The notes under the pieces: generated by a model
Told to the model about the DNA's origin: nothing
The model's input: the letters and a program-made list of their open reading frames with translations, nothing else
Database searches by the model: none
Program-made: the position numbers and the translations under genes
In this document: positions 46,948 to 55,796 of the stretch, one piece after another
Layout: every line of letters starts with the position of its first letter
Numbering within the stretch: position 1 is the first letter of the stretch
DNA from: Vicingaceae bacterium
GTDB taxonomy: Bacteria; Bacteroidota; Bacteroidia; Flavobacteriales_E; Vicingaceae
Length of the DNA: 64,000 nt
Assembly: GCA_028336925.1 (NCBI GenBank)
Contig: JAOKVV010000005.1
Location: 1-64,000 of the forward strand
Reading direction: 5' to 3'

Positions 46948-47027
46948 TTTTTAGTGTATTTTTTTTGATTTGAAGATTAGTATTCTTAAAAATTGATTAA
47001 AATTGCAGTCACAAAAGAAATCAAATT

Positions 47028-47168
47028 ATGTTTACAGGAGGATTTTTACTTTTCTTAGCTATTTTCGGACTTGCATTTTGGGTATTGATATTTTTATCAG
47101 CATTCGCTCTTCCTTACGCAATCACTATGTTTGTGATTGAAAAATTAAAAGGAAAAAAAGCTGAATAG
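47028..47168 (+). CDS. Tiny membrane protein (46 aa), not in the ORF track
   Basis: ATG at 47028 to TAG at 47168 encodes 46 residues: MFTGGFLLFLAIFGLAFWV, then further hydrophobic sequence to about residue 36, then a basic end (EKLKGKKAE). One long or two short membrane helices with the positive end predicted inside. It lies between the divergent fumC start and the arsC 3' end, where nothing else is encoded. No homologue is recognised; coding is supported by length, amino-acid pattern and gene spacing only. Confidence 0.55.
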   Translation: MFTGGFLLFLAIFGLAFWVLIFLSAFALPYAITMFVIEKLKGKKAE

Positions 47169-47175
47169 GCTTTTC

Positions 47176-47517
47176 CTATAGCAAATCGTTTACATTTTCA
47201 GGTGGCCTTCCCAAGACTGCCTTATTTTGTTTTACCACTATTGGACGCTCAATTAATTTAGGGTATTCTAACATTACAGTTATCCATTCCTCTTCCGTGA
47301 AATTAGAATTTTTAAACTTTTCTTTATAAACAGCCTCCCCTTTTCTCAACAACTGAGAAGGCTTCATATTTAATTTAGAAAGTATTAACTGAAATTCTTC
47401 CCGAGATGGAATATGCTTTAAATACTCTACTATTTCTACTTCCACACCGGCATTTCTAATCAATGCTAATGTTTCTCTGCTTTTTGTACAACGTGGATTG
47501 TGATATATTTTCATCAT
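47176..47517 (-). CDS. arsC: ArsC-family glutaredoxin-dependent arsenate reductase
   Basis: 113 residues. Catalytic Cys in YHNPRCTKSRETL near residue 10, plus RPIVVKQNKAVLGRPPENV, as in ArsC/Spx-family reductases. It could reduce arsenate or act as a related thiol reductase; no arsenite pump or regulator is nearby. The start overlaps the prfB stop by one base (TAATG); a second ATG follows at once. Confidence 0.88.
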   Translation of the reverse strand: MMKIYHNPRCTKSRETLALIRNAGVEVEIVEYLKHIPSREEFQLILSKLNMKPSQLLRKGEAVYKEKFKNSNFTEEEWITVMLEYPKLIERPIVVKQNKAVLGRPPENVNDLL

Positions 47518-48615
47518 TATAATTTACTTCCCCCACCATATTCCATCAAATAAGCTTTAATGAATGGATCTAAATCCCCATTCATAACATTATCTACATT
47601 GGATGTTTCGTGGGCTGTTCTTACGTCTTTTACTAATTTATAGGGATGCATTACATAATTTCTGATTTGTGATCCCCACTCTATCTTTTTCTTTTCAGAT
47701 TCGATTTCAGCGCGCTTCTCTAACTTTTTACGCATCTCTATTTCGTACAACTGTGATTTCAATAATTGCATAGCTTTTTCCTTATTGCCTAATTGAGAAC
47801 GGGTCTCTGTATTATCTATCACAATACCTGAAGGTTTATGATGTAAACGCACACCAGTTTCTACTTTATTCACATTCTGACCACCTGCACCACCTGATCG
47901 GAAGGTATCAAATGTAACATCAGCAGGATTAATATGAATCTCAATGGTATCATCAACCAATGGATATACATACACCGAAACAAAAGAAGTATGCCGTTTA
48001 GCATTGCTATCAAAGGGTGAAATACGTACTAATCGGTGCACACCATTTTCTCCTTTTAAATATCCGTAAGCAAACTCTCCGTCAATCTCTAAAGTAACCG
48101 TTTTTACTCCTGCTACATCTCCTTCTTGATAATCAAGTTCCTTAATTTTACAATGGTGCTTTTCGGCCCATTGCATATACATTCTGGTGAGCATAACCGC
48201 CCAATCACAGCTTTCAGTGCCACCTGCACCTGCAGTGATCTGGATTACTGCACTAAGTGTGTCTTCCTCTTCACTTAGCATCTTCTTAAATTCCAACTCT
48301 TCCACTGTTTCTGCAGCCTTCTTAAATGCCACTTCTAGCTCTGCTTCTGTAGCTTCACCCTCTTTATAAAACTCAAAAATAACTTGCGCATCATCCACTG
48401 CGGCTTTGGTCTGTTGATAACCATCTGTCCACACTTTTTGATCTCGAACTTGTTTTAGAAATTTTTCAGCAGCTTTAGGATCATCCCAAAATTCAGGCAA
48501 TTGTGTGCGCTGCTCATCTTCTGCAATTTGAATTAATTTATCATCGATGTCAAAGATACCCCCTTAGCGCTTCCACGCGCCCAACTAGTTCTTTGATATT
48601 TTCTTGCGTTACCAT
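47517..48615 (-). CDS. prfB: Peptide chain release factor 2 with programmed +1 frameshift
   Basis: The ORF track starts at a TTG (48500), but the true gene begins at ATG 48615. The first frame gives 21 codons ([21 protein letters not shown]) and then an in-frame TGA at 48552-48550. The site AGGGGGTATCTTTGAC contains the SD-like element and the CUU UGA slippery stop. A +1 shift joins [14 protein letters not shown] to the long frame, for 365 residues in total. Later features are the RF2 tripeptide region SPF and the GGQ motif in [13 protein letters not shown] (about residue 245). RF2 ends translation at UGA and UAA. The frameshift makes its own level feed back on UGA reading. Confidence 0.95.
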
Positions 48616-48635
48616 ATCTTTTATCAATTTGCTCA

Positions 48636-48643
48636 CAAAATTA
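48636..48643 (-). promoter_or_regulatory. Possible -7 element for prfB
   Basis: The minus strand reads TAATTTTG (TAnnTTTG), 21 bases before the prfB ATG. A properly spaced -33 TTG is not clear. Confidence 0.35.
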
Positions 48644-48713
48644 AGGCTATTGTATCAATATTATTGAGTAAATAGTTGTTATTTTAGCAAGTAAAGAACT
48701 ATCCTACAAAATA

Positions 48714-49304
48714 ATGCCAACACCTGAAGAAAGACGTGAATTAAGAAGAATCAAACGGAAGTTGGTGCAAGCACAATACAAGGTAAACCTGCCAAAAAAA
48801 ACACCAGTCAAAAAGGATAATATGGGTCCAATTCACTTACTTATGACAGTAACGTTTTTTATTGGCTTATTTCTAATTACCAACTACGCCACAGTTACAG
48901 TAATTTCTACTTGGAGTATCACCAAAATTTTTGCGGGTATTTTAGCTATTAGCCTACTTATTCCCATTAAATGGTACCGCAAAAAACTGACCATTAATAT
49001 TTATGAGTTCTTCCTTTTAGGCCTACTCGGATATGCCCCATTTCTTACAGGAATATACTTTGCGACTAACTACTTTACTCGTGGCAACGAACATGTAGAA
49101 ACTTATAAAATCGAGCAAGTTGAAATACATACGTTCTTTTCTGATCTAATTTTAGAAAACGACACACTCAATGAATATGCATTGTTGACGTGTTTTGATA
49201 GTCGAGATTCAGGATTATATAAAGGAAGAACCAAAGCCAAATATACATTTGAAGACGGTGGATTGGGATTAAAAATATTGGTGGATAAAAGAGCTATTCC
49301 TTAA
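48714..49304 (+). CDS. Hypothetical membrane protein
   Basis: 196 residues. A charged N-terminus (EERRELRRIKRKLVQAQYK), then three hydrophobic segments (about 45-65, 70-85, 98-118), then a soluble C-terminal domain of about 75 residues with KIEQVEIHTFFSDLILEND. No family is recognised. It is divergent from prfB and its 3' end overlaps recX by 11 bases on the other strand. Confidence 0.65.
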   Translation: MPTPEERRELRRIKRKLVQAQYKVNLPKKTPVKKDNMGPIHLLMTVTFFIGLFLITNYATVTVISTWSITKIFAGILAISLLIPIKWYRKKLTINIYEFFLLGLLGYAPFLTGIYFATNYFTRGNEHVETYKIEQVEIHTFFSDLILENDTLNEYALLTCFDSRDSGLYKGRTKAKYTFEDGGLGLKILVDKRAIP

Positions 49305-49785
49305 ATATTTGATTCAAAACAGAAAATATCAGATCACTCTCATATCCTTTTTGAGCAGCTGTTCGAAATAAAGTTCCTTTAAGTTCATACCGTTCTTGAC
49401 TGGACCATTCCTCGATCGATTCCGGCATTTTCTTCTGAATGATTTTTTCTAAAGTAGCTACGTATTCATCAGAGCTAATTTGCAAAAAAGCTTGCGCAAT
49501 TAAATCTTCTGATATTTTATGCATTTTCAATCCTTGTCGGATTTTAATCTTCCCCCACCGCTTTATATTAAACTTACCTCTAGTATAAGCCTCAGAAAAT
49601 CGCTTATTTGAAACAAACCGATCTTCAATTAATTGGTCTAGAATATCATCAACTACTAATGGTGCTACGCCCCATTCTTTCATCTTACGTTCCATTTCGG
49701 CTTCACTTCGCTCTCGATACAAACAAAACTTCTGTGCCTTAATTAAAACTTTTTCAGGAGTTAATGGGTTTTGAAAACGATTCAT
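49294..49785 (-). CDS. recX: Recombination regulator RecX
   Basis: 163 residues of all-helical repeats typical of RecX: KFCLYRERSEAEMERKMKEWG, VVDDILDQLIEDRFVSNKRFSEAYTRGKFNIKRWGK, then IRQGLKMHKISEDLI. RecX binds RecA filaments and inhibits or remodels them. recA is not in the window. A stand-alone gene on the minus strand. Confidence 0.92.
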   Translation of the reverse strand: MNRFQNPLTPEKVLIKAQKFCLYRERSEAEMERKMKEWGVAPLVVDDILDQLIEDRFVSNKRFSEAYTRGKFNIKRWGKIKIRQGLKMHKISEDLIAQAFLQISSDEYVATLEKIIQKKMPESIEEWSSQERYELKGTLFRTAAQKGYESDLIFSVLNQIFKE

Positions 49786-49856
49786 CGAGTGTGTAATGGT
49801 AACTTCGCTCGAAATTAACTGAATTTGGGCGAATTTCCTGAATTTATGATCCTAAA

Positions 49857-51122
49857 ATGAAGAATAAAAAAGCACTTTATACCTTACTTACTGCTAACGC
49901 AATTTCTCAATTTGCTCAAGGGATAAGCATGTTGGCCATCCCGTGGTATTTTGCGAAACAATTGGGTGAAGCCTCTTTCTTCGCTACATTTTATGCTATT
50001 GCCACTTTTGCCACATTATTTTGGGGTTTATATGCAGGAACTTTAATTGATAAATTCCCGCGTAAAAATATCTTTCTAGGACTTTGTGCTGTTAGTTTTA
50101 CTGTTCTGGCGCTAGTTTCAGGCTATGGTTTTTTCGCCGGAGCTGTTCCCATGACACTTGTTGCATTAGTTTTTTGCTTTACCATTTTCAATTATAACAT
50201 CCACTACCCCACACTTTACGCCTTTGGTCAGGAAATAACAGAAAAGGAAAATTATGGTAAAACCAATTCACTACTCGAAGTAATTGGGCAAACCACCAAT
50301 GTACTTTCAGGAGCTATGGCAATTGTGTTAATAGAAGGGTTGGACATTCATGTTTTGGACTATCACTTACAAATAGAGGCTTGGAGTATTCAAAAAATAT
50401 TCGCTCTAGATGCAAGTACTTACTTAGTAGCGATGGCATTGATAAAAAGCATCAAATACATTCCAACAGTTGAAAAAGTGGCAGTTTCTAAAGAAAATGC
50501 GTGGGTTCGACTAAAAGAAGGAGTTCAGTTTTTAAAATCAAATCCACTTATTTTTCATTTTGGAAATGCCTCTTACACGGTTTTTATTTTTGTATTGATC
50601 ACTACGCATTTGCTATGGCCAATGTATATCGATCAGCATTTGCAGGTAGAAGGTGATATTTATGCTTCTACCAAAGTCTTGTATGCTTTAGGAGCTGTTA
50701 TTTCAGGATTCTTTATTACCAAACTGCTCAAACTAATGAATACAGTAGTCGCTGTAATTCTTTTAATGACTATTGCTACCGTTGCCTTTACGCTGCTATC
50801 TGTCAGTCAGAATGTGATGGTCCTTTTAGGTCTTGGAATCTTTTTTGGAGTCAGTAATGCAGGTGTGAGAATACTGCGTGTTACCTATTTATTTAATCAT
50901 ATCCCTAACCACGTAATCGGGCGATCAAATAGTGTATTTCAGAGTATCAATATTTTTTTGCGATCAGCATTTATCGGCCTCTTCTCCTTTGATTTCTTTA
51001 GCGAGGGTTCCAATATAATATGGGCATTTGTAATTGCAGCGGCAGCCACGTTATTGTCTATCGTGCCGTTGGTGGTTTATTATAAGAGGTTGGTGGGGAG
51101 AGAGAAACTTACTTCAAACTAA
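49857..51122 (+). CDS. MFS transporter
   Basis: 421 residues with about twelve membrane helices. Between helices 2 and 3 it has GLYAGTLIDKFPRKN, the major-facilitator loop motif (GxLaDrxgRr-like). The overall layout resembles the MFS_3/enterobactin-exporter-like branch. Substrate unknown. It ends overlapping the rng 3' end by 14 bases on the opposite strand. Confidence 0.88.
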   Translation: MKNKKALYTLLTANAISQFAQGISMLAIPWYFAKQLGEASFFATFYAIATFATLFWGLYAGTLIDKFPRKNIFLGLCAVSFTVLALVSGYGFFAGAVPMTLVALVFCFTIFNYNIHYPTLYAFGQEITEKENYGKTNSLLEVIGQTTNVLSGAMAIVLIEGLDIHVLDYHLQIEAWSIQKIFALDASTYLVAMALIKSIKYIPTVEKVAVSKENAWVRLKEGVQFLKSNPLIFHFGNASYTVFIFVLITTHLLWPMYIDQHLQVEGDIYASTKVLYALGAVISGFFITKLLKLMNTVVAVILLMTIATVAFTLLSVSQNVMVLLGLGIFFGVSNAGVRILRVTYLFNHIPNHVIGRSNSVFQSINIFLRSAFIGLFSFDFFSEGSNIIWAFVIAAAATLLSIVPLVVYYKRLVGREKLTSN

Positions 51123-52662
51123 TATCTTCGCTATTAGAATCTTGAAATCTATACTCTAAGAATTCATACGAGTCAGAAGCTTGAATTTTTACCCACTTTT
51201 TATACTTCATAAACCATTTACGCTGTATCGAGTAAAATCCTTTCGTGAGATAGGCTTCAATAAACGGATGAACATGCAAGCTGATCTTTTTCTGATTTAA
51301 TTGAGTCAAAATATAACGCAAATTATTTTCAATTTCGTCAATCAGTAGAATAGTAGCTTGAGCTTCTCCTGTACCATTGCAGCAAGGACAAGTTTCTGCA
51401 GTTTTGATATCCATTTCAGGACGCACACGTTGACGTGTAATCTGAATCAATCCAAACTTAGAAGGAGGCAGAATAGAATGCTTCGCTCTGTCCTCAGACA
51501 TTGCTTCACGCATAACTTCAAACAGCTTTTCTCTGTTTGCTCCATCTTTCATATCAATGAAATCAATCACAATAATTCCACCCATATCTCTTAGGCGCAG
51601 CTGTCGTGCTATTTCATGAGCTGACTCGATGTTTACTTCCAAGGCATTTTGCTCCTGATTATCCATTTTGCGGCTACGCTGACCACTGTTTACATCTACT
51701 ACATGTAAAGCTTCTGTATGCTCAATAATTAAATAAGCACCAGATTTCATGGTAACATTTTTACCAAAAAGCGATTTAATTTGCTTTTCAATACCGAAAT
51801 GATCAAAAATTGGAGTTGTTCTGCGGTATCCTTTAACGATACTCTCTCTACCAGGAGCGATAGAGGCGATATAATCTTTTAATTCTTGTTGAATATTCTT
51901 GTCGTCAACATAAATGTTGCTAAACTGAGCATTCATTAAATCACGTAGCATAGCAGAAGTTCTGCTGAGCTCGCCTAAAACACGGGTAGGTGGTTTAGAA
52001 CTTTGTAATTTCTTAAACGATTCTTCCCACTTTTCATATAAATTATTCAAATCACTGTGTAAATCAGCCACCTTTTTATTCTCTGCAACTGTTCTGATAA
52101 TTACACCAAACCCTTGCGGACGAATACTTTGAATTAATCTTTTTAATCGTGCCCTTTCATCACTACTTTTAATCTTCTGTGATACCGAAATACGATCAGA
52201 AAATGGAACTAGTACCAGGAAACGACCGGCTATTGATAGTTCTGCACTTAGCCTTGGACCTTTAGTGGAAATTGGTTCTTTGGCAATTTGAACCAGTACA
52301 TGTTGATTACCAGTTAGCTGTTCATTAATTTTTCCAGTTTTTTCAATATCAGCCTCAAAGGAAAAGTCCTTTAATGAAGCTGTATTGATTTTTTTGGTTA
52401 CTACACCATTTACATACTTATTTAGTGACGAAAACTTCGGCCCTAAATCAAGGTAATGTAAGAAAGCATCTTTCTCGTAACCTACATCAACAAAGGCAGC
52501 ATTTAGACCGGGCATCACTTTTTTGATGCGTCCTAAATAAATGTCACCTACAGAAAAACTATTGTTATTTTTCTCCTTATTGAGTTCTACTAACGCTTTG
52601 TCTTTCAACAATGCGATAGTTACATCAGTAGGAGAAGAATGAATAACTAAATCCAAAACCAT
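51109..52662 (-). CDS. rng: Ribonuclease G (Rne/Rng family)
   Basis: 517 residues. Endoribonuclease of rRNA maturation and mRNA decay. It has an S1 RNA-binding domain at the N-terminus (GDIYLGRIKKVMPGLNAAFVDVG), the RNase H-like core with Mg-binding Asp residues in VVDVNSGQRS and IIVIDFIDMKD, and the Zn-link CPCCNGTG. It lacks RNase E's long C-terminal scaffold. It belongs to a minus-strand series HU, TPR, COX24-like peptide, rng, although a terminator separates it from the peptide gene. Confidence 0.96.
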   Translation of the reverse strand: MVLDLVIHSSPTDVTIALLKDKALVELNKEKNNNSFSVGDIYLGRIKKVMPGLNAAFVDVGYEKDAFLHYLDLGPKFSSLNKYVNGVVTKKINTASLKDFSFEADIEKTGKINEQLTGNQHVLVQIAKEPISTKGPRLSAELSIAGRFLVLVPFSDRISVSQKIKSSDERARLKRLIQSIRPQGFGVIIRTVAENKKVADLHSDLNNLYEKWEESFKKLQSSKPPTRVLGELSRTSAMLRDLMNAQFSNIYVDDKNIQQELKDYIASIAPGRESIVKGYRRTTPIFDHFGIEKQIKSLFGKNVTMKSGAYLIIEHTEALHVVDVNSGQRSRKMDNQEQNALEVNIESAHEIARQLRLRDMGGIIVIDFIDMKDGANREKLFEVMREAMSEDRAKHSILPPSKFGLIQITRQRVRPEMDIKTAETCPCCNGTGEAQATILLIDEIENNLRYILTQLNQKKISLHVHPFIEAYLTKGFYSIQRKWFMKYKKWVKIQASDSYEFLEYRFQDSNSEDISLK

Positions 52663-52730
52663 ATATACGAATAAGCACTAACACAAGTAACCCAAGGCAT
52701 ATTATTGCAGGGTTATTATGTGATTTTATG

Positions 52731-52771
52731 AAAAATGAAAAAATAATCCGGCTGCTAGATCAGCAGCCGGC
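52731..52771 (-). terminator. Terminator after the COX24-like peptide gene
   Basis: On the minus strand CCGGCTGCT/AGCAGCCGG with a 5-nt loop is followed by a T-rich tract (ATTATTTTTTC), 7 bases past the stop. Confidence 0.9.
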
Positions 52772-52777
52772 TATTTG

Positions 52778-52870
52778 TTACTTCTTCTTCTTGTGTCTGT
52801 TCTTTCTTAAACGCTTCTTACGTTTGTGGGTAGCCATTTTATGTCTTTTTCTTTTCTTACCGCTTGGCAT
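52778..52870 (-). CDS. 30-residue AURKAIP1/COX24 (mS38)-like basic peptide, not in the ORF track
   Basis: ATG 52870 to TAA 52778 encodes 30 residues, MPSGKKRKRHKMATHKRKKR and a further ten, over half Lys/Arg. The KRKRHKMATHKRKKR core fits the COX24/AURKAIP1 domain, whose mitochondrial member mS38 is a ribosomal protein. Bacteroidota genomes carry such very short proteins, so a ribosome-bound role is plausible (established family, inferred role). It sits 23 bases after the TPR gene and has its own strong terminator, which confirms transcription through it. The plus-strand track ORF 52728-53081 is its shadow. Confidence 0.85.
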   Translation of the reverse strand: MPSGKKRKRHKMATHKRKKRLRKNRHKKKK

Positions 52871-52893
52871 ATCTTTTAATTTATTGTTATTAA

Positions 52894-53742
52894 CTACTTT
52901 TTTATCTTCAACTCTTCAATGTAAGCATCTACTTGTGCAACCACTAGCGGATCTTTTTGAAAAGATTTATATCTTCCTAAATAAGACAACCCTTTTTCAA
53001 TATCTCCCATTTGTACATACAAATCGGTCATATAAAGGTAAGCCTCTGCGTTCTCAGGATCTACTTCTAGCACCTTATTGAATCTTTCAATTGCTTTATC
53101 GTACTGTGTCGATTGAATCGAGAAGTAACCCAAATTAATTAATGCATCAATATTATTAGAATCAATTGCTAATACTTCCATTAATAAACCAATTCCTTTC
53201 ATAGGTGCTTCACCCAAAGCTCCTGCCCCTTCTACATAACAGACACCTAAAGCTGTTTTAGCAGCTAAGTTATTCGGATTTAGAGCAAGTACTTCTTCAT
53301 AAGAATTAATTGCTTCCTCTATAACTACGTGTCCATCAGCATCTGAAAATCGGAATGTTTTGAAGAAAATATCTCCTGTTTGCATCCATGCATCCTCAGA
53401 TTGAAGGATTTTAGCTTTCTCCTTAAAAAAATCAGCCATTAAGACCGGTTGTTTTTCAGAGCTTGCAAAATTAATTAAACTATCTAAGATAATCAGCTTT
53501 TCTTCTGAGCTTTTAACATTAGATAGTTGGTTTTCTAAATCAGCCACTATTTGTTTCGCTGAATCGGAAAGCGATACTGATTCTCTTAAATCATGATTAT
53601 GAGAATCTTCTACAGGCTTTTCAGCCATTACTTCTGTCACCATCTGATCATCTGAGCTAAGCTTAGGAAACAAGAAAAGTATAAAAATAAAGAAGCCACC
53701 AAACAATATGGTGGCTACTTGCGCTTTGTTAAGCTTTTTCAT
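52894..53742 (-). CDS. Membrane-anchored TPR protein
   Basis: 282 residues. One N-terminal membrane helix (ATILFGGFFIFILFLFPKL, about 9-27) is followed by a linker and at least three TPR units (about 140-265: INSYEEVLALNPNNLAAK, MEVLAIDSNNIDALINLGY, IERFNKVLEVDPENAEAY). The soluble part is expected in the periplasm as a scaffold for protein contacts. Partner unknown. It lies 19 bases after the HU gene. Confidence 0.8.
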   Translation of the reverse strand: MKKLNKAQVATILFGGFFIFILFLFPKLSSDDQMVTEVMAEKPVEDSHNHDLRESVSLSDSAKQIVADLENQLSNVKSSEEKLIILDSLINFASSEKQPVLMADFFKEKAKILQSEDAWMQTGDIFFKTFRFSDADGHVVIEEAINSYEEVLALNPNNLAAKTALGVCYVEGAGALGEAPMKGIGLLMEVLAIDSNNIDALINLGYFSIQSTQYDKAIERFNKVLEVDPENAEAYLYMTDLYVQMGDIEKGLSYLGRYKSFQKDPLVVAQVDAYIEELKIKK

Positions 53743-53761
53743 TATTTGCTGTATTAGCGGA

Positions 53762-54049
53762 TTATGGCTTTACATTAGTCTTTACTCTTTCTACAAAGCT
53801 CTTAGATGGCTTAAATGCAGGAATAAAGTGCTCAGGAATAATCATCGTCGTATTTTTAGAGATGTTTCTACCTGTTTTTTCAGCTCTTTTTTTAGTGATA
53901 AAAGAACCAAATCCTCTTAGGTAAACATTTTCTCCACCTTCAAGAGAATTTCTAATTGCTTTCATAAACTCTTCAACTGTAGATTGAACAGCTACTTTTT
54001 CAATTCCAGTATTCTCTGAAATTGTCGCTACGATATCAGCTTTTGTCAT
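53762..54049 (-). CDS. HU/IHF-family DNA-binding protein
   Basis: 95 residues with the HU fold: MTKADIVATISENTGIEKVAVQSTVEEFMKAIRNSL at the start, VYLRGFGSFITKKRAEKTGRNISKNTTMIIPEHFIPAFKPSKSF at the DNA-binding arm. It bends and compacts DNA as a dimer. It is the first gene of the minus-strand group and divergent from mutY. Confidence 0.95.
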   Translation of the reverse strand: MTKADIVATISENTGIEKVAVQSTVEEFMKAIRNSLEGGENVYLRGFGSFITKKRAEKTGRNISKNTTMIIPEHFIPAFKPSKSFVERVKTNVKP

Positions 54050-54184
54050 TTTAAATAAATTTATTAAATAATTAATTGGTTAAACTTGAACTTCGCAAGT
54101 CAGTTTCGTGCACAAATATATACTATTTATTATTTCAAAAAAACTGATTTTAGGATTATTAACGAAAAAATTAACACTACTGAT

Positions 54185-55273
54185 TTGAAAAACAACAAAG
54201 TATATTTCTCAAAAGCCATAAACCATTGGTATTCAATTAACAAAAGAAATCTGCCTTGGAGACTTAGCACTGACCCCTACATAATTTGGCTATCAGAAAT
54301 AATTTTACAACAGACAAGAGTTGAACAAGGAATGAGCTACTTTAATAAATTTAGCACTAAATATCCTTCTGTAACAGACCTCGCATTAGCTTCTGAGGAT
54401 GAAGTTTTAAAAGATTGGGAGGGACTTGGATATTATTCTCGAGCGAGAAATATGCTAGCAACAGCAAAATACATTTCTTCCGAACTCAATGGAAATTTCC
54501 CTAGCACCTATAAAGAAATCATAAAACTCAAAGGTGTTGGTTCATATACTGCGGCGGCAATTAGTTCTTTTGCATATAATGAAAAACAGGCAGTGGTTGA
54601 TGGAAATGTTTATAGAGTTCTTAGTCGATTTTTTGGAATTAGCACCCCGATCGACTCTACTGAAGGGAAAAAAGAATTTCAATTATTAGCTAATGAATTA
54701 ATCGACAATCAAATACCATCACAACACAACCAGGCAATGATGGAATTTGGCGCACTACAGTGCACCCCAAAAAAAACAGCTTGCGAAATTTGTCCCCTAA
54801 AGCTTGAATGTTTTGCTTTTAACAAGGGATTCATTAATGATCTTCCTTACAAATCAAAAAAAATCAAACAAACAAAACGCTATTTCACTTATTTAATAGT
54901 TAGGGATCCCGAAAACCTTTTGATCCAAAAAAGACCCGACAAAGGTATTTGGGCCAACTTATATGAATTCCCCCTTCTAGAATCAAATAGTGCTCAAGAG
55001 CAAAATGAATTAATCAATGATAAAAACTGGTTGAAAACAGTTCTCAACGACAACATAATAGTGAATCACATTAGCGATACGCACAAACATATACTTAGTC
55101 ACCAACAATTATTTGCAAGATTTATAGAGATCCATGTAGATGCTATTGCTAAAATTTCAGATAATCAACTAATCATCAATCAACAAGACATAAGTAAGTA
55201 CGCATTACCCAAATTATTGATTAACTATCTTTCTGAAAGGGATGATTTACTATATTTGTTGAACGATAATTAG
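54185..55273 (+). CDS. mutY: A/G-specific adenine DNA glycosylase MutY
   Basis: About 362 residues if TTG 54185 (LKNNKVYFSKAINHWY) is the start; the track's ATG 54086 adds 33 residues that look like leader DNA. MutY removes adenine mispaired with 8-oxoguanine. Seen: LPWR near the N-terminus, the catalytic Glu in LSEIILQQTRVEQ, the HhH motif LKGVGSYTAAAI, the catalytic Asp in VVDGNVYRVL, the [4Fe-4S] cysteines CEICPLKLEC after CTPKKTA, and a C-terminal NUDIX-like domain for 8-oxoG recognition. It heads mutY-ssb-gldE-gldD. Confidence 0.95.
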   Translation: MKNNKVYFSKAINHWYSINKRNLPWRLSTDPYIIWLSEIILQQTRVEQGMSYFNKFSTKYPSVTDLALASEDEVLKDWEGLGYYSRARNMLATAKYISSELNGNFPSTYKEIIKLKGVGSYTAAAISSFAYNEKQAVVDGNVYRVLSRFFGISTPIDSTEGKKEFQLLANELIDNQIPSQHNQAMMEFGALQCTPKKTACEICPLKLECFAFNKGFINDLPYKSKKIKQTKRYFTYLIVRDPENLLIQKRPDKGIWANLYEFPLLESNSAQEQNELINDKNWLKTVLNDNIIVNHISDTHKHILSHQQLFARFIEIHVDAIAKISDNQLIINQQDISKYALPKLLINYLSERDDLLYLLNDN

Positions 55274-55288
55274 ATAATATTTAGTGAG

Positions 55289-55735
55289 ATGGCAGGAGTA
55301 AATAAAGTGATATTAGTAGGCAATTTAGGAAAAGATCCTGAAGTTAGACACCTTGAAAATGGTGCATCAGTAGCTAATTTTTCAATTGCAACTTCAGAAA
55401 CTTACAAAGACAAAAATGGCGAAAGACAGACTCAAACTGAGTGGCACAACATTGTTTTGTGGAGAGGTTTGGCCGAAATAGCAGAGAAATATCTTCGAAA
55501 AGGAAATCAAGTTTATATAGAAGGAAAACTAAGAACTAGGTCTTGGGATGATAAAGACGGCGTAACCAGATACACCACAGAGGTAGTTGGCGACCAAATG
55601 ACCATGCTTGGAAGCAAATCTGACAACACACAAAGTGGAGCTGAAAATTCATCAAAGAGTTCAGAGAACATTAGCCATTCACAACCTGAAACCCAGATAG
55701 AAGAAGCAGACGAATCTGATGACTTGCCCTTCTAA
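55289..55735 (+). CDS. ssb: Single-stranded DNA-binding protein
   Basis: 148 residues. An OB-fold domain opens [26 protein letters not shown] and includes [24 protein letters not shown] polar linker leads to the acidic tip ESDDLPF that recruits partner proteins. It follows mutY by 15 bases. Position between mutY and gldE is a recurrent arrangement in the phylum. Confidence 0.97.
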   Translation: MAGVNKVILVGNLGKDPEVRHLENGASVANFSIATSETYKDKNGERQTQTEWHNIVLWRGLAEIAEKYLRKGNQVYIEGKLRTRSWDDKDGVTRYTTEVVGDQMTMLGSKSDNTQSGAENSSKSSENISHSQPETQIEEADESDDLPF

Positions 55736-55796
55736 ACAAATTCTTTTTTAGGAGTTAACTCCTAAAATAAGACCTGTTTAATGAATAATATATCAA

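Noticed and set aside
48501-48615. prfB as a truncated or frameshifted pseudogene
   Set aside because: The stop sits exactly in the CUU UGA recoding motif preceded by AGGGGG, and the +1 frame restores a full-length RF2.
52728-53081. 117-residue plus-strand ORF rich in Phe/Leu
   Set aside because: It is the antisense of a terminator, the Lys/Arg-rich 30-residue gene and the TPR gene; the composition is what antisense of poly-Lys codons gives.
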